Assembly (NCBI GenBank): GCA_039707465.1
Contig: CM077651.1
Location: forward strand, 18,855,519 to 18,919,518
Length of the DNA: 64,000 bases
Reading direction: 5' to 3'
Source of the DNA: Rhabdophis nuchalis
Lineage: Eukaryota; Chordata; Lepidosauria; Squamata; Natricidae
The notes beneath the pieces are model-generated. The model was not told the origin of the DNA. It did no database searches and saw nothing but the letters and a program-made list of their open reading frames with translations. Position numbers and translations under genes: made by a program. Below are positions 45,201-56,263 of the stretch, piece after piece (within the stretch, counting starts at the first letter, position 1; each line of letters starts with the position of its first letter).

Positions 45201-45413
45201 GAGCTGCAAGGTGACCTAGAGGTAATGACATTTGCCTCCCACTCAAAAGGTTCAGAGTTCAATCCTAGGCAGTGACAGATGTTTCTCTTTAAGGGCACAA
45301 AGAGAAAATATCTCCTGCAAATTCCACATAGGTGTCAGGAGGGTCATCTGACTAGTAAACACTCAGCTTCATTCAGTCACCCTGACTCCACCCCAATAAA
45401 AATAATTACAGTG
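45201..45413 (+). mobile_element. tRNA-derived SINE, second family
   Basis: Head GAGCTGCAAGGTGACCTAGA, A-box-like TGACCTAGAGG, B-box GAGTTCAATCC. The body has CTCTTTAAGGGCACAAAGAG, ATTCCACATAGGTGTCAGGA and GGTCATCTGACTAGTAAAC, and an A-rich end. Related to 30844-31020 in the head. Confidence 0.75.
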
Positions 45414-45639
45414 TCAAAAAAGAAAAAAAAGTATAATAAAAAGAGATGAATTAATGTGCAACCAAACTTTGTTAATAGGGTACTGTATTGTGCTAATGGT
45501 AGCACAAAGCTAGATAACTTGAGATAATTAATTTTGAATCCTTGTCCGAAAGAAGTTAAAAGAAGAAGAACTCATACTCTCTATCCAGAAACAACCTCAG
45601 TAATGAATAAATGAAGATCTGCCTAGAATCTTAACTAAG

Positions 45640-46262
45640 TAGTCCTTGACTGATGACGACGTCTGGAATTAGAATTCTGACACTCCCAGTTGTGATTCTA
45701 AAGTGGACTGAATCCCATGTAAAGAATGTGAGGTTCCTTAGAAGATAAGGGGAAACTCTGGGGGGCCCTAGTGCAGTGTGTATAGGAATGCCTCTCCACT
45801 GTGGAATTTGCCCTGTCAAAATTGAAGAGTGCAAATAGTGATTGTGTGATCATGGGTCACTTGGCAACTTTTTGGTTTTGACCTTCCTCACCAGCATTGG
45901 TGAACTCTGAACAGGATCCATACCCAACATGGTGTCTGCCAGGACTCATTGTTTAAGTGGGGTCTTGTTTCTATCCCTCAGTGTGACTGTGCTGCCCCTC
46001 AAGAAAATAGCCACCACATTGTGTCTCAAAGTCCATCAAGAGCTTACACTGGCCCAATGCCTGATTTTTCTCAACAGAGACCACCCTTTCCTTGAATGGC
46101 TGGATGGACTGAACATTAACTTTTGAACTACTATAAGTCCATGTATTTGCCATACGCTAAATAAATAAACTTGGCAACTAGTCATAAGTGTGAATAAGCT
46201 GCCAAGTGCCCAGATCATAATCATGTGCCCAGGGGCTTTGCCTGTGACATTTTGCAACAATT
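45640..46262. mobile_element. Degenerate foldback DNA element, split by a LINE fragment
   Basis: AAGTAGTCCTTGACTGATGACGAC resembles the terminus of a common snake element starting AGTCCTCGACTTACGACC. Interior GTGATCATGGGTCACTTGG and CAAGTGCCCAGATCATAATC also fit. The right terminus is lost. LINE DNA at 45870-46169 interrupts it, within an ACTTGGCAACT duplication. Confidence 0.55.
45870..46169 (+). mobile_element. LINE ORF2 C-terminus with 11-bp target duplication
   Basis: Translation gives TLNRI, then HGVCQDSLFKWGLVSIPQCDC, then a THIV-like HHIVSQSPSRAY, and WLDGLNINF, the typical C-terminal Cys/His region of several LINE ORF2 proteins. The tail is CTAAATAAATAA. Direct repeats ACTTGGCAACT lie at 45859-45869 and 46170-46180. 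Clade not certain. Confidence 0.65.
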
Positions 46263-47060
46263 GGAAGTTCTTTCTAGGCCGTAGAACACCCTCTGTAATG
46301 CTTTAGCTTCCATTAGGATCCTGGAATAGTAGAATGAAAAAGACCAGAGATCCGAGGCTTCATTGTTTGAAGAGGAAGTGAACTGACCATGAAAAAAACA
46401 AACAAACAGATGTTAATATCCTCTGCAGTCAGATTATGACTGGATGAGACCAGATCATCACTAAGTTAATAAAGAACAGATAAGAATTGCAATCAACTCT
46501 GAAACAACACAAATTATCCATCATTATGGATTATAATGGACTAATAGAAAGGTATTGAAGATAACATTATTAAGAAACTCCCTAGGAAGATAAAGTTTAA
46601 TTCTGCTTTTTAAACTCTTTTAAAGTATAGTTTAGGAAACAGAAAATTGAATTTGAAGAAAATTGAACACATATTTAAACTGACTATTTAAGCAGAGGGT
46701 ATAGTATTTTATTTTGACATTGCATTTTGTTGCTGTTTTTAAGTATTTCTAACCAGCATTTAACGAAGACCAGATAGTGACTATTCTGTCATTCTTCAAG
46801 TGTGACTGAAAACAATTTTATTGAAGACAAAGCTTATACTTATTCTGTCTGCAGAATCGCACACGAAGGCAGCCTCTGTCTGCTGTTTATGAAAGCACAG
46901 GGTTATTACCAATGATAACTGAACTACAAGGTCAATGGTTTCAAGATGATCTAAAGTAAGTCCCTGAACCAACTTATGTTGAAATGTTCTCATTACACTG
47001 CTACAAACTCACTCAACCATAGTTAAAGATGCAATAAATGCTATTATGTGGCACCTAGTT
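46263..47060. other. Unassigned AT-rich stretch
   Basis: No domain or repeat ends seen. Confidence 0.35.
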
Positions 47061-47385
47061 GCAGAAAGACTTAATATAGTACCATCCTTAGAGGAGGCTA
47101 TAAAAAACATTAATTAGATGTTTCTCAGCAAAGCATCTAAGCCAGATGGCATATCCCTTGAGATCAACAAACAAGGTGGACAACATAAGGCAGAACAGAT
47201 TACTAAATAAATTAAACTGTTTGAAGAGAATGACATACTGGCACAAAATTTAAACAATAGTTAAGTCTTATTTGAAACTATAAAGGGCACAGGACCAATT
47301 TGCCATTTCTTATCCCAGAAAGCCTTTGCGACTGCAACTGTGAATAAATTGATTGCCTAGTTTGCAATCAACAGACCAAAGGTTT
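47061..47385 (+). mobile_element. Non-LTR retrotransposon RT-start fragment
   Basis: In one frame (near 47083-47345): PSLEEAIKNIN, then SKASKPDGISLEINKQGG, ENDILAQNLNN, GTGPICHFLSQKAFATATVNKLIA. This matches the order of the LINE RT entry region (AI..M...KA.G.DGIP.EI.K.GG and a following ISLLS-type segment). Stops and mutations mark it as dead. Confidence 0.6.
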
Positions 47386-47650
47386 CTGGAGGTCTGTTTT
47401 ATTTTGTTTTTAGCTTACACCAGTGCCAACAAAATAAAATCAGCTTGATGTAAGTAGTTATCTTTGAAGCATGAGAACATTTGATTCCTAATTTCACATT
47501 TTTGCAATATTGTTTTTGTACCTTAGGGGGAAATCAATGTTGTGATGAATTTTGCTTCTTATTATTTTCATAGTATTACTGATACTTCATTCAGATAAGG
47601 AATGTATTTGGAGTTGTTTGTAATCAATAGACTGGTGCAGAATATAGTAC
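47386..47650. other. Unassigned stretch
   Basis: Nothing recognised before the hAT terminus. Confidence 0.3.
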
Positions 47651-47851
47651 CAGGGGTGGGTTTCAAAATTTTTGGAACAGGTTCTGTGGGTGTGGCCTGC
47701 TTTGTGGGAGTGGCTTGCCGGCCATGTGACCGGGTAGGAGTGGCTTGCCAGCCATGTGACCGGGTGGGAGTGGCCAATTTGGAAAATGTGAAATTCACTT
47801 AACAATGGTCTTGGTTAGCAACCAAACTTTTGGGCTTAATTGTGGTCATAA

Positions 47852-47912
<61 letters not shown>

Positions 47913-48188
47913 TTCTTTCTTTCCTTCTGTCTTTCTTTCTCTCTTTCTCTCTCTCTCTTTCTTTCTCTTTCTCTCTTTCTGTCTCTCTTTTTTCTCTTTC
48001 TTTCCTTTCTGTCTCTCTTTCTTTTTCTCTCTTTCTCTCTGTCTGTCTATCTTTCTCTCCCTCCCACTCTCTGTCTCTCTGTGTGTGTCTGTCACTCTCT
48101 GGTTCCCCCCTCCCTCCCTGTCTCTCTGTGTGTCTGTGCCTCTCTCTCTCTGTCTGTCTCCCCCCACCCACCCAAGCCTCCTCAGCCT

Positions 48189-48496
48189 CTCTCACCCATC
48201 CACCGGACGAAGGAACCTGGCGTCCGATGGGTGAGCAAGCGAGCGAGCAAAGGCTTTTGAAGCAAAGGCTTCAAAGGCTGCCGGCTAGGAACAGCGCGCT
48301 ACGCTGCGCGAACCCCCCCCCCCCCAGTCGCGGCAAAACTTTCCCTGTTAGCGCGACTGGCAGGGGGGGGGGTTCGCGCAGCGTAGCGCGCTGTTCCTAG
48401 CCGGCAGCCTTTGAAGCCTTTGCTTCAAAAGCCTTTGCTCGCTCGCTTGCTCACCCATCGGACACCAGGTTCCTTCGTCCGGTGGATGGGTGAGAG
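48189..48496. repeat. Long palindrome, ~144-bp arms, 19-bp spacer
   Basis: Arms 48189-48332 and 48352-48496 are reverse complements with very few mismatches (CACCCATCCACCGGACGAAG facing CTTCGTCCGGTGGATGGGTG; GCGCGCTACGCTGCGCGAAC facing GTTCGCGCAGCGTAGCGCGC). A third partial arm is at 48633-48700. Confidence 0.95.
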
Positions 48497-48756
48497 CGAG
48501 AGCGAGAGTAGCCGGTCAGGCTACTTCCAGGAGCTGAGGAGGTTTGGGGGGGAGGGGAGACAGACACACAGAGAGACAGGGAGGGAGGGGGGAACCAGAG
48601 AGCCAGAGAACCCGCTGGCTGTATTTACTCTCTCTCTCACCCATCCACCGGACGAAGGAACCTGGCGTCCGATGGGTGAGCGAGCAAGCGAGTGAGCGAG
48701 CAACCGCGGCCAGCGGGCCAGAGGATTTTTGGGGCGCGCAGCAACTTTCCTTACCC

Positions 48757-49105
48757 GCGGCGGGAAACACGCAAGGAGAATCCACTCCCAGCTGTCTCCT
48801 TTTTCCTTCTGCGAAGGGTACTGGCCGCTGGCAAAGCGGGAGGCTCGGGAAGGCGGCACACACACACACACAACCTACTTCAGGCGGCGGGAAACACGCA
48901 AGGAGAATCCACTCGCGGCTAGGCGTAGGGGGGAAGAGGTGGCTGAGCAAAGGGAAGGGGGGGGGAAAGGCGCTCCCGCCGCCTTCCCGAGCCTCCCGCT
49001 TTGCCAGCGGCCAGTACCCTTCGCAGAAGGAAAAAGAAGACAGCTGGGAGTGGATTCTCCTTGCGTGTTTCCCGCCGCCTGAAGTAGGTTGTGTGTGTGT
49101 GTGTG
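48757..49105. repeat. Second composite inverted repeat
   Basis: GGCGGGAAACACGCAAGGAG occurs at about 48759 and again at about 48884, both facing CTCCTTGCGTGTTTCCCGCC at about 49058-49077. GGGTACTGGCCGCTGGCAAA at about 48818 faces TTTGCCAGCGGCCAGTACCC at about 49000-49019. A CA run at 48857 faces a GT run at 49090. Confidence 0.9.
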
Positions 49106-49594
49106 CTTTCTTTTTTTTTGGCCTGCGGCTCCTGGCCCGAGCGCTGCTCTTCGGAGTTGTCACGGCAGCAGCGGCAGCAGGTTGTGGGGCGACGAGGTGA
49201 GCGGCCCACCCCCACCACCCACCCCCATGGAGAAGGGGAAAGGGGGACCCCTTCGGAGAGCCGGCCTGGCTGTCTTCTTTTTCTCTCAGCGAAGCATGGG
49301 CGAGGAGGAGGCGGCGCTTCGCTGAGGGAAAAAGAAGACAGCGCAGTCGCCTTGCTTGCTTTCCTGCCTGCCCGCCCCAGCTGGGAGCAGCAGTTAGCAG
49401 CGGCGACTTACTTCCGGGTCCACGATCCAAAGGGATCACTCGGGATCCGGAAATTTTACGAAAGGGTTCGCCCGATCCCAGGCGAACCCCCAGAAACCCA
49501 CCCCTGTATAGTACTATATATGGTCCAGGACAAAATCTTTAGAGAAACAAAACATATTCAGCAATAATGTTTTAGAAAGTATGCCTGTTGTGAT

Positions 49595-49885
49595 CAATGG
49601 TGGGATTCATTTTTTTTTACTACTGGTTCTGTGGGCATGGCTTGGTGGGCCTGGGATGGTGGGTATGGCAGGGGTAGGATACTGTAAAATCTCCATTCCC
49701 TCCCCACTCTAGGGGAAGGATACTGCAAAAGCCCCATTCCCTCCAGATCAACTGGGATTCAGGAGACAGAGAATAGATGGGGGACGGGGCTAGTCAGAGG
49801 TGGTATTTACCAGTTCTCTGAACTACTCAAAATTTCCGCTACCAGTTCTCCAGAACTGGTCAGAAACTGCTGAATACCACCTCTG
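49595..49885. mobile_element. Non-autonomous hAT-like element
   Basis: Left CAATGGTGGGATTCATTT and right GCTGAATACCACCTCTG. Flanks GTTGTGAT and GTTATGAT match at 7/8. Interior GGGAAGGATACTGCAAAAGC and TCAGAGGTGGTATTTACCAG. The latter is a second copy of a terminal-type motif, giving an internal pseudo-end. Confidence 0.85.
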
Positions 49886-50300
49886 GTTATGATGCCTAGT
49901 GATTCTTTTATAATGGTGCCAAACTGTGAAAGGATACTGTAAGTTTTCCATGTTAAAATATAATGCATGGATATAATAATAGAAGCAGGACTGCCTGGGG
50001 AGATGAAGCAAACTGAAGTTGGCTTTTGGAGAGCAGAACTGACAACCTTGGCAAAGACCAAGGAACCAATAAGTAGACAGATTCCTTGGAATCTCTCTGG
50101 ATAAAGAGAAAATAGGAGACTGCCCCACATGGGCTCTGTAAAGCTGCTCCTCATGAGGAGGCTTCAAGTTTGTGTGCTGGGAGATAACAGTTGCATCTTA
50201 CTAACAACCAATGGCAGAGACTTTTTGAAACACTGCATTCTCAAACTTCACTTTCTAATGACTTTCCAAAATTGCGTCTCAACTATCATTAGGGAACTGG
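49886..50300. other. Unassigned stretch
   Basis: No motif recognised. Confidence 0.3.
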
Positions 50301-50705
50301 AGACTAAAACATATGAAGAACGGCTGCAGGAGCTGGGTATGTCTAGTTTGATGAAGAGAAGGACCAGGGGAGACATGATAGCAGCCTTCCAATATCTCAG
50401 GGGTTGCCACAAAGAAGAGGGAGTCAAGCTATTCTCCAAGGCACCTGGGGGCAGGACAAGAAGCAATGGGTGGAAACTAATCAAGGAGAGAAGCAACTTA
50501 GAACTAAGGAGAAATTTCCTGACAGTTAGAACAATTAACCTCTGGAACAGCTTGCCTCCAGAAGTTGTGAATGCCCCAACCCTGGAAGTCTTTAAGAAGA
50601 TGTTAGATAGCCATTTGTCTGAAATGGTATGTTCCTGCCCACGCAGGGGGTTGGACTAGAAGACCTACAAGGTCCCTTCCAACTCTGCTATTGTATTGTA
50701 TTTGT
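50301..50705 (+). mobile_element. CR1 LINE 3' end, relatively well preserved
   Basis: One open frame to about 50659 contains ERLQELGMSSLMKRRTRGDM, AAFQYLRGCHKEEG, SNLELRRNFLTVRTINLWNS and LPPEVVNAPTLEVFKKMLD, the CR1 ORF2 C-terminus. It ends with CCTTCCAACTCTGCTATTG and an imperfect octamer tail. 5'-truncated; less diverged than the other copies. Confidence 0.9.
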
Positions 50706-51744
50706 CTATCTTAAAACTATTTAAAAAATTCGGATTGACAAATGTGAAAAATCTATATAGGATGAGTTTATCTTCAATTCTGAACAAAAGAAAAATTAGG
50801 CATAAGCTTAAGAGCTTAAAGAATTTGAAACAAACAGCAAAAAGCTAAGTAAGATGTTTATCTTAAAAAGTTACAAACCGACTAAAAATATACACAAAAT
50901 TGGAATATTGAAGCTTTTTATGATAAGATTTTGGAATTAATCCAACTCAGTTATAATGCAAATATAGCAGAGACAATTGAAGCTACTAAGTCTTCCTATT
51001 TGTCATAAGAAGCTTGCAAAAGGGCCTCGTTGCAAACCTTTTACATTCTTTTAGAATTTCAACCGTGAAAAAGCTTCTATAGTTATCACATTTTTTTCCT
51101 TTATGGGGGGGGGGGGGGGGAAACCCAGCTCCTCACTGTTTTATATACTGATATAAAAGTTCTCTGAACTATTGGAAAGAATAAACATTTTAGGAACCAA
51201 AGAATCATAAAGTTGATATAGAGCATTTAGACAAATCTACCACCTGTTCAGCACAAGAACTCAAATTAAACTACTCAAAATATCCCAAGACATTCAGCCT
51301 CCACTTGTGATAAAGCCTATCATTTACCTCTACAATTGATTTTAGTGTCACATTGTACTTTTGTTTTTGATTCTCACTTTCAGTAATGTTTCTGAAAATT
51401 TTATTTAGCTGAGAATTTTAAATGTACCTTTGACTTGTCTTCAGCAGCCATTGTATGGCCAGTTATCCATAATTGTATGTCAGGCCAAAGACCACAGGAA
51501 AATGTACTCAAAGGAGAAGCAACTCATTACTTTGATGGCGTTGAAAGTAAAGAAGAGGAACTTGACAGAAATCTACAAAAAATATTATATAGGTTAAAAA
51601 AAAAAAGACTTAAACATTTTTAAAGTCCAGAACAATGAGATAAACATTCAGAAGTAGGTAGCTTTGGCAGAGGCCTCTCTAATTCACTGAACTATAGGAG
51701 GAAGGAGGAGATACAGAGGAATCCTGCTTGCAACATTGTTTTGC
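50706..51744. other. Unassigned AT-rich stretch with G tract
   Basis: A 17- to 18-base G run at 51105-51120 is followed by AAACCC. No gene. Confidence 0.4.
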
Positions 51745-51930
51745 AGAATGGAATGGAATAGAATAGAATAGAATAGAATAGAAGAGAACAGAACAGAACA
51801 GAACAGAACAGCTTTATTGGCCATGTGTGATTGTGAATTTAGAAATGAATAGAATAGATTAGAACAGAACAGAACAGAATAGAATAGCTTTATTGGCCAT
51901 GTATGATTGGGAAGCGCCCCATAGGGAGAT
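51745..51930 (-). mobile_element. Tandem CR1/L3 tails with AATAG/AACAG arrays
   Basis: Two consecutive units, each an AGAATAGAAC-type array followed by AGCTTTATTGGCCATGTRTG, the reverse complement of the L3 tail seen at 15656-15875. The second unit starts at about 51846. Confidence 0.7.
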
Positions 51931-52744
51931 CAAAGCTGTGATATAAGGTTATCTGCAACAGGGATCTAAAGACCTTGGGACTGGACATTAATAGCTGGTA
52001 AACCTTTACCTCTGATCATTCAGCTTGGAGGCTAAAGACGTAGACTGGCCTTCTCCAATTCAAAGATAATTTTGTTTGGCAGGCTGAGGCAAAGAGGCAG
52101 TCCCAGAACCAGTGAAATCTGGGGGCTGGGCAGGGGACATAATGTATCTGCCCTCAGCATGGAAGGGATTGCCACTCCCGAATTGGCCTTTTTAGCCACA
52201 CCATTTCTCATCCAGGGAAGTATAATATTCTGCCTTTTTAATATTTCCTAAAATATTTCATTCTTCTAGGAGAGGGGTGGGTGTTAACTTTCTAAATAGG
52301 ACTATACTATTTATTTAAGAAAATAAACATTTGTTTCCATTTTGCATACAAAGCTCCTTCTAAATAAGCAAATAAACCACAAAGAACTTTGTTTAAATGA
52401 AAATTGCTTTCTAATAAAATCTTTGACTTTACAAGAAAGAACTTTAGCTCAAAATCAAAAGGGCGGAGAGATTTCTTTTTAATGAATGAAAGAATTCAGA
52501 GTCCACTTATTTCTCCTTATCTCTCCCGAAATCAATGAGGCTTAACTTTTTGGCAGGATATCTGCCTTCAGTTATGAATCTGCAGTCCTGGATAAATAGA
52601 GAGATGCATGTGGTTAAAAGGTAGTATATATATAAAAAAGGAATGTTGAATAGACACAAGGTTTAATAGACCACCTGAAAGAAAATCAAAAGCAACCAAG
52701 GCAGAAGATGGATTAAGTTGTTGTGTGGTCTGCAGGTACTGCAG
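51931..52744. other. Unassigned stretch
   Basis: 52226-52285 is the inverted copy of 33738-33795 (shared ~60-bp module). Otherwise nothing recognised. Confidence 0.35.
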
Positions 52745-53430
52745 GTACTGTCACCTCTCGACTCGACTACTGTAATGCTCTCTACATGGGGCTTCCCTTG
52801 AGGTGCACCAGAAGGCTGCAGCTAGTCCAGAACGCAGCCGCGCGGGTGATTACGGGAGCGCTTAGACACTCCCACATAACACCGATCCTGCGCGAGCTGC
52901 ACTGGCTTCCTGTGGTCTTTCGGGTGCGCTTCAAGGTTTTAACGACCATCTTTAAAGCGCTCCATGGCTCGGGGCCTAGTTATATGCGAGACCGCCTCCT
53001 GCCCCATACATCCCTCAGACCGATACGCTCCCACAGAGAGGGCCTCCTCAGGGTGCCGTCGGCTGGACAATGCCGACTGGCGACACCCAGGGGGAGAGCC
53101 TTCTCTGTGGCGGGCCCAGCCCTCTGGAACGACTTACCCCCTGAACTCCGCACCATCTCCGACCTCCGCCTCTTCCGCAAGTGTCTGAAGACACACCTAT
53201 TTCATCTAGCCGGTCTAGCGTAACCTCCATACTGACTATTAGATAGTTTTTAAACTTGGGATTTTAATTCGTTTTTTAGCGCAGGGTTTATTTATTAGAA
53301 TAAGTATTTTAAATTTCATATATTTTATATATTTTGTATGTATTTTAACATCCCTGTGCGCCGCCCTGGGTCCTAACAAGGAGAAGGGCGGGGTATAAAT
53401 TTAATAAAATAAATAAATAAATAAATAAAT
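52745..53430 (+). mobile_element. L2-clade LINE 3' end, longest copy
   Basis: An open frame to 53223 with TSRLDYCNALYMGLPLR, then RITPILRELHWLPV-like, FKVLTTIFKALHGSGPSYM, LRPIRSHREGLLRVPSAG, AFSVAGPALWNDLPPEL and LFRKCLKTHLFHLAGLA. The 3' UTR has TTTTTTAGCGCAGGG and GCGCCGCCCTGGG, ending in an AAAT array. The near-intact frame marks it as the youngest L2 here. Confidence 0.9.
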
Positions 53431-53566
53431 CAGGGGTCTCCAACCTTTGCAACTTTAAGTCTGAAGGACTTCAGCTCCCAGACTTCTCCAGCCAGCTTTG
53501 CTGGCTGGAGAATTCTGGGAGCTGAAGTCCTTCAGACTTAAAGTTGGCAAAGGTTGGAGACCCCTG
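53431..53566. mobile_element. 136-bp palindromic hAT mini-element
   Basis: CAGGGGTCTCCAACCTTTGC faces GCAAAGGTTGGAGACCCCTG. The pairing continues through CTGAAGGACTTCAGCTCCCA and CCAGCCAGC/GCTGGCTGG at the centre, so it can fold into one long hairpin. It inserted at the AAAT tail of the preceding L2. Confidence 0.9.
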
Positions 53567-53796
53567 CTGTAAATGATCAGAAAATGTGTCTTCTGAAATG
53601 TTCTTTGATTGAAATGCCTTTGTTCCCCTCCTATTTTGAAGGGTTGGGGAGGAGGGGAGGGAGGGGGGAGAGAGAGATTGATCACAGGGAGGGTAGCATT
53701 TTCAATAAGCTAATCTAAAACATAGCAAAATAGGCATTGTTGCTATAACGTGGTATATAAGAATCATTATTAATAGAGTATACACATTAAAGTAAG

Positions 53797-54135
53797 GGAC
53801 GCAGTGGCTAAGATGCTGAGCTTGTTGATTAGAAGGTCATCAGTTCAGTGGTTCGAATCCCTAGTGCTGTGCTCCCTAGTGAGCTCCTGTTACTTGTCTC
53901 AGATTCTGCCAACCTAACAGTTTGAAAGCATGTAAAAATGCAAGTAGAAAAATAGGGACCACTTTGGTGGGAAGGTAATAGCACTCCATGAGCCTTCAGC
54001 GTTTAGTCATGCCGGCCGCATGACCGTGGAGTCATCTTTGGACAGTGCTGGTTCTTTGGCTTAGAAACAGAGATGAGCACCACCCCCTAGAGTCGGGAAT
54101 GACTAGCGCACATTTGCAGGGGAATCTTTACCATT
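53797..54135 (+). mobile_element. tRNA-derived SINE with 18-bp target duplication
   Basis: Head GGACGCAGTGGCTAAGATG, B-box GTGGTTCGAATCCC, tail GTCGGGAATGACTAGCGCAC and ATCTTTACC. Duplication TATACACATTAAAGTAAG (53779-53796) and a one-base-longer form at 54136-54154. Same family as 24282-24627. Confidence 0.9.
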
Positions 54136-54154
54136 TATACACATTGAAAGTAAG

Positions 54155-54721
54155 CAATTTTAAATAGGCAGGTTGCGTACAAGTTAGATAATCAAAAAAT
54201 AGAAGGTGAATATAAGATGCTTCCTCCCCTGTACCTCCTCCTCCTCTTCCTCCTCCTTCCCCCTCTCCTCGTTATTTACTAGTCATACCATGATTGTAGA
54301 TGTTTTGGGTCAGCCACTTTTCTTGAGATACCAAGCTAGGAATCTCCTCTCTTGAAAGACAGAGTAGGATCTATCCCAATTCCTATCATGAACATCCTGC
54401 ATTACTCAACTGCTCTTAGGTACAATAAAAATATTTGTCCCACTTTGGTGCTGAATTAATATTCATTTCCCCCTCTTCTTCATATCACATTCTTTATCTC
54501 TGACAATGAACTGTTGTGAGGCATCCTGCTACTGTGTGTCACAATTTGAGTGGACATTTGAACTCAGGTCCCTTCAGTTTCTGCTGATACTTAACCACAA
54601 CATATGTGATCTTGCCCTCCTGAATATTACTGAAGCAGTGTGAAAACTGCCCACAGTGAGGTTATTGTCATAATCGATAACACAGTCCATCTCTCCTAGC
54701 TTGTTGGATTAGCATCTGGAC
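54155..54721. other. Unassigned stretch
   Basis: A TCC-rich run at about 54230-54275. No gene. Confidence 0.35.
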
Positions 54722-54888
54722 TAGTGGTGGGTTGTTCCGGGTTTGGCCGAACTGGTAGCAACAGTGGCAGGAGATCCCACCAACCCAACGGTGAGAAGTT
54801 CTGCATGCACAGAAGCATTGCACATGCATGGGAGCGTGCATAGGAGCATGTCTGGATTGGTAGTAAAAGTATTTGCAAACCACCATTG
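54722..54888. mobile_element. Short hAT-like element
   Basis: Left TAGTGGTGGGTTGTTCC and right TTTGCAAACCACCATTG, with a perfect duplication ATCTGGAC at 54714-54721 and 54889-54896. Confidence 0.85.
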
Positions 54889-54896
54889 ATCTGGAC

Positions 54897-56263
54897 GTGA
54901 AAAACTGGAGCATGGCTATAGACCTGTTTTTAAAAATGGATGCAATTCAAGCACACATAATGTTGCTTGCCATAAATTACAGCGTGAAGAGGACTTTGCA
55001 ACACAGATAATGGTACCTGCTTTAAATTATAGTGCAAAGGGAGTATCATTATTTTCTGTTAAGCAAAACCTTCTAATGTATATTAATTGCATAATCAAGG
55101 ACATCTTTCAGCCATTTTATTCCACTGCTCTGAGGCCCGTTACACCTGATTTTCTCTCTCTCCTTCCCCTCCACCTAAAGCATCTGCTTTGAAAATTGTA
55201 ACAGGTTTGCGCATTATTCATTGGTGTTTGTTTCTGACACTTAAAGCTGTTGTAACAGAAAAGGGAATCAAATAAAGCCTCTTACATATGAAGATATATA
55301 AGCTATTATTTTTTCTTCTCCTCTCTTGTTTGTCTGTTAAAGCCGATCTGCGTCATCAGCTTGCTGCAGCACAAGTCCAGGCCACTGACCATTTCTCAAG
55401 GTCAGGAGTCTATGTTATCTTCCATCATTCCCAGCCAACTGTATGACAACCTGTATCCATCAGTTTCTGCCACACATGAAATCTTGTACATTCTGACTTG
55501 TGCTGTCTCAGATGGTGCTCCTCGGTTGTCTTCACTTCCATTTCACTATTGTGCACAATGCAGAAATGCCTACTTCTTCCTAATTACTGTTTTTGACAAC
55601 TGTCTCCTATCTGTCTGTCTATCAATTCACTGATGGAGCAATAAACCATTCATGTTTTTTAAATTTTATTTACAATTATATCGAAGGAAACCCTGGATTA
55701 TTATTTTTCCTCCTCCTCCTCCTCCCCCTCCCTTCCTCCTCCTCCTCCTTCCTCCTCCTCTTCTTTCTCCTCCCCCTTCTCTCTCTCTCTCTCTTCCTTA
55801 AGCAAATGCAATTTACAAGTGTTGCCCCTTTCCCTTCTAGCTCCAGAAGAAAAACAAAGAACAACCCCTCCCCCCACCCCATCCCCAATGGTGCGTTCCC
55901 TTCCTTCCCTCCTTCCTATCCAAAAGTGCTAAAGAAGCAAGAGAGTTAATAAAACATGGATTATGGCAAACATAGTCCTGGCAAATGTCATACCTTCACC
56001 TTGCCAAAACAGAAAAAGAAGAAATCTGAAAAATGCATTCTTAAGCCAAATTCATGTCTGGCTAGTTTACTGGGAGGCAAACAGTTTAAGGCTACGTGTT
56101 AGAAAATCCCTTAGTCCTGTATTTGGAGAGTGAATAGCAGGAATCTTAACAGTGGCAAATATGCCTAGTCCATAATATTTTTGGACTAAAGCAAGCTGAA
56201 GAATTGGGGGGGGGAGAAGAACCTGTTCCCCTGATAGGAATTAGATGCCATATATCTAATCTA
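54897..56263. other. Unassigned stretch with pyrimidine-rich array
   Basis: CCT/CT-rich block at 55704-55798. Frames at 55361-55949 have no recognised domain. Confidence 0.35.

Larger units (their letters stand above)
47651..49506. mobile_element. 1.86-kb hAT-like element with multiple giant inverted repeats
   Basis: Left CAGGGGTGGGTTTCAAAA and right CCCAGAAACCCACCCCTG, with a perfect duplication TATAGTAC at 47643-47650 and 49507-49514. The left 200 bp are homologous to 28599-29031 (ATTTGGAAAATGTGAAATTC, GTTAGCAACCAAACTTTTGG). A CT-rich array (47853-48175) and about 1.3 kb of CpG-rich cargo follow, made largely of inverted duplications. No transposase. A stretch near 49115-49200 reads like an exon (LRLLARALLFGVVTAAAAAG) ending in GACGAG/GTGAGC, a consensus splice-donor context. 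Confidence 0.9.

Noticed and set aside
44632..45246. 204-codon Tyr/Leu/Ser-rich ORF
   Set aside because: Translation of the GATA array joined to a TIR element.
48516..49439. 307-codon minus-strand ORF, the longest in the window
   Set aside because: It runs through inverted-repeat DNA of a hAT element, and opposite-strand frames are equally open. Openness comes from GC-rich repeats, with no recognisable domain. Only local exon-like pieces were kept as a finding.
51105..51122. G-quadruplex or telomere-related sequence
   Set aside because: A single homopolymer G run without telomeric TTAGGG units or loop structure.
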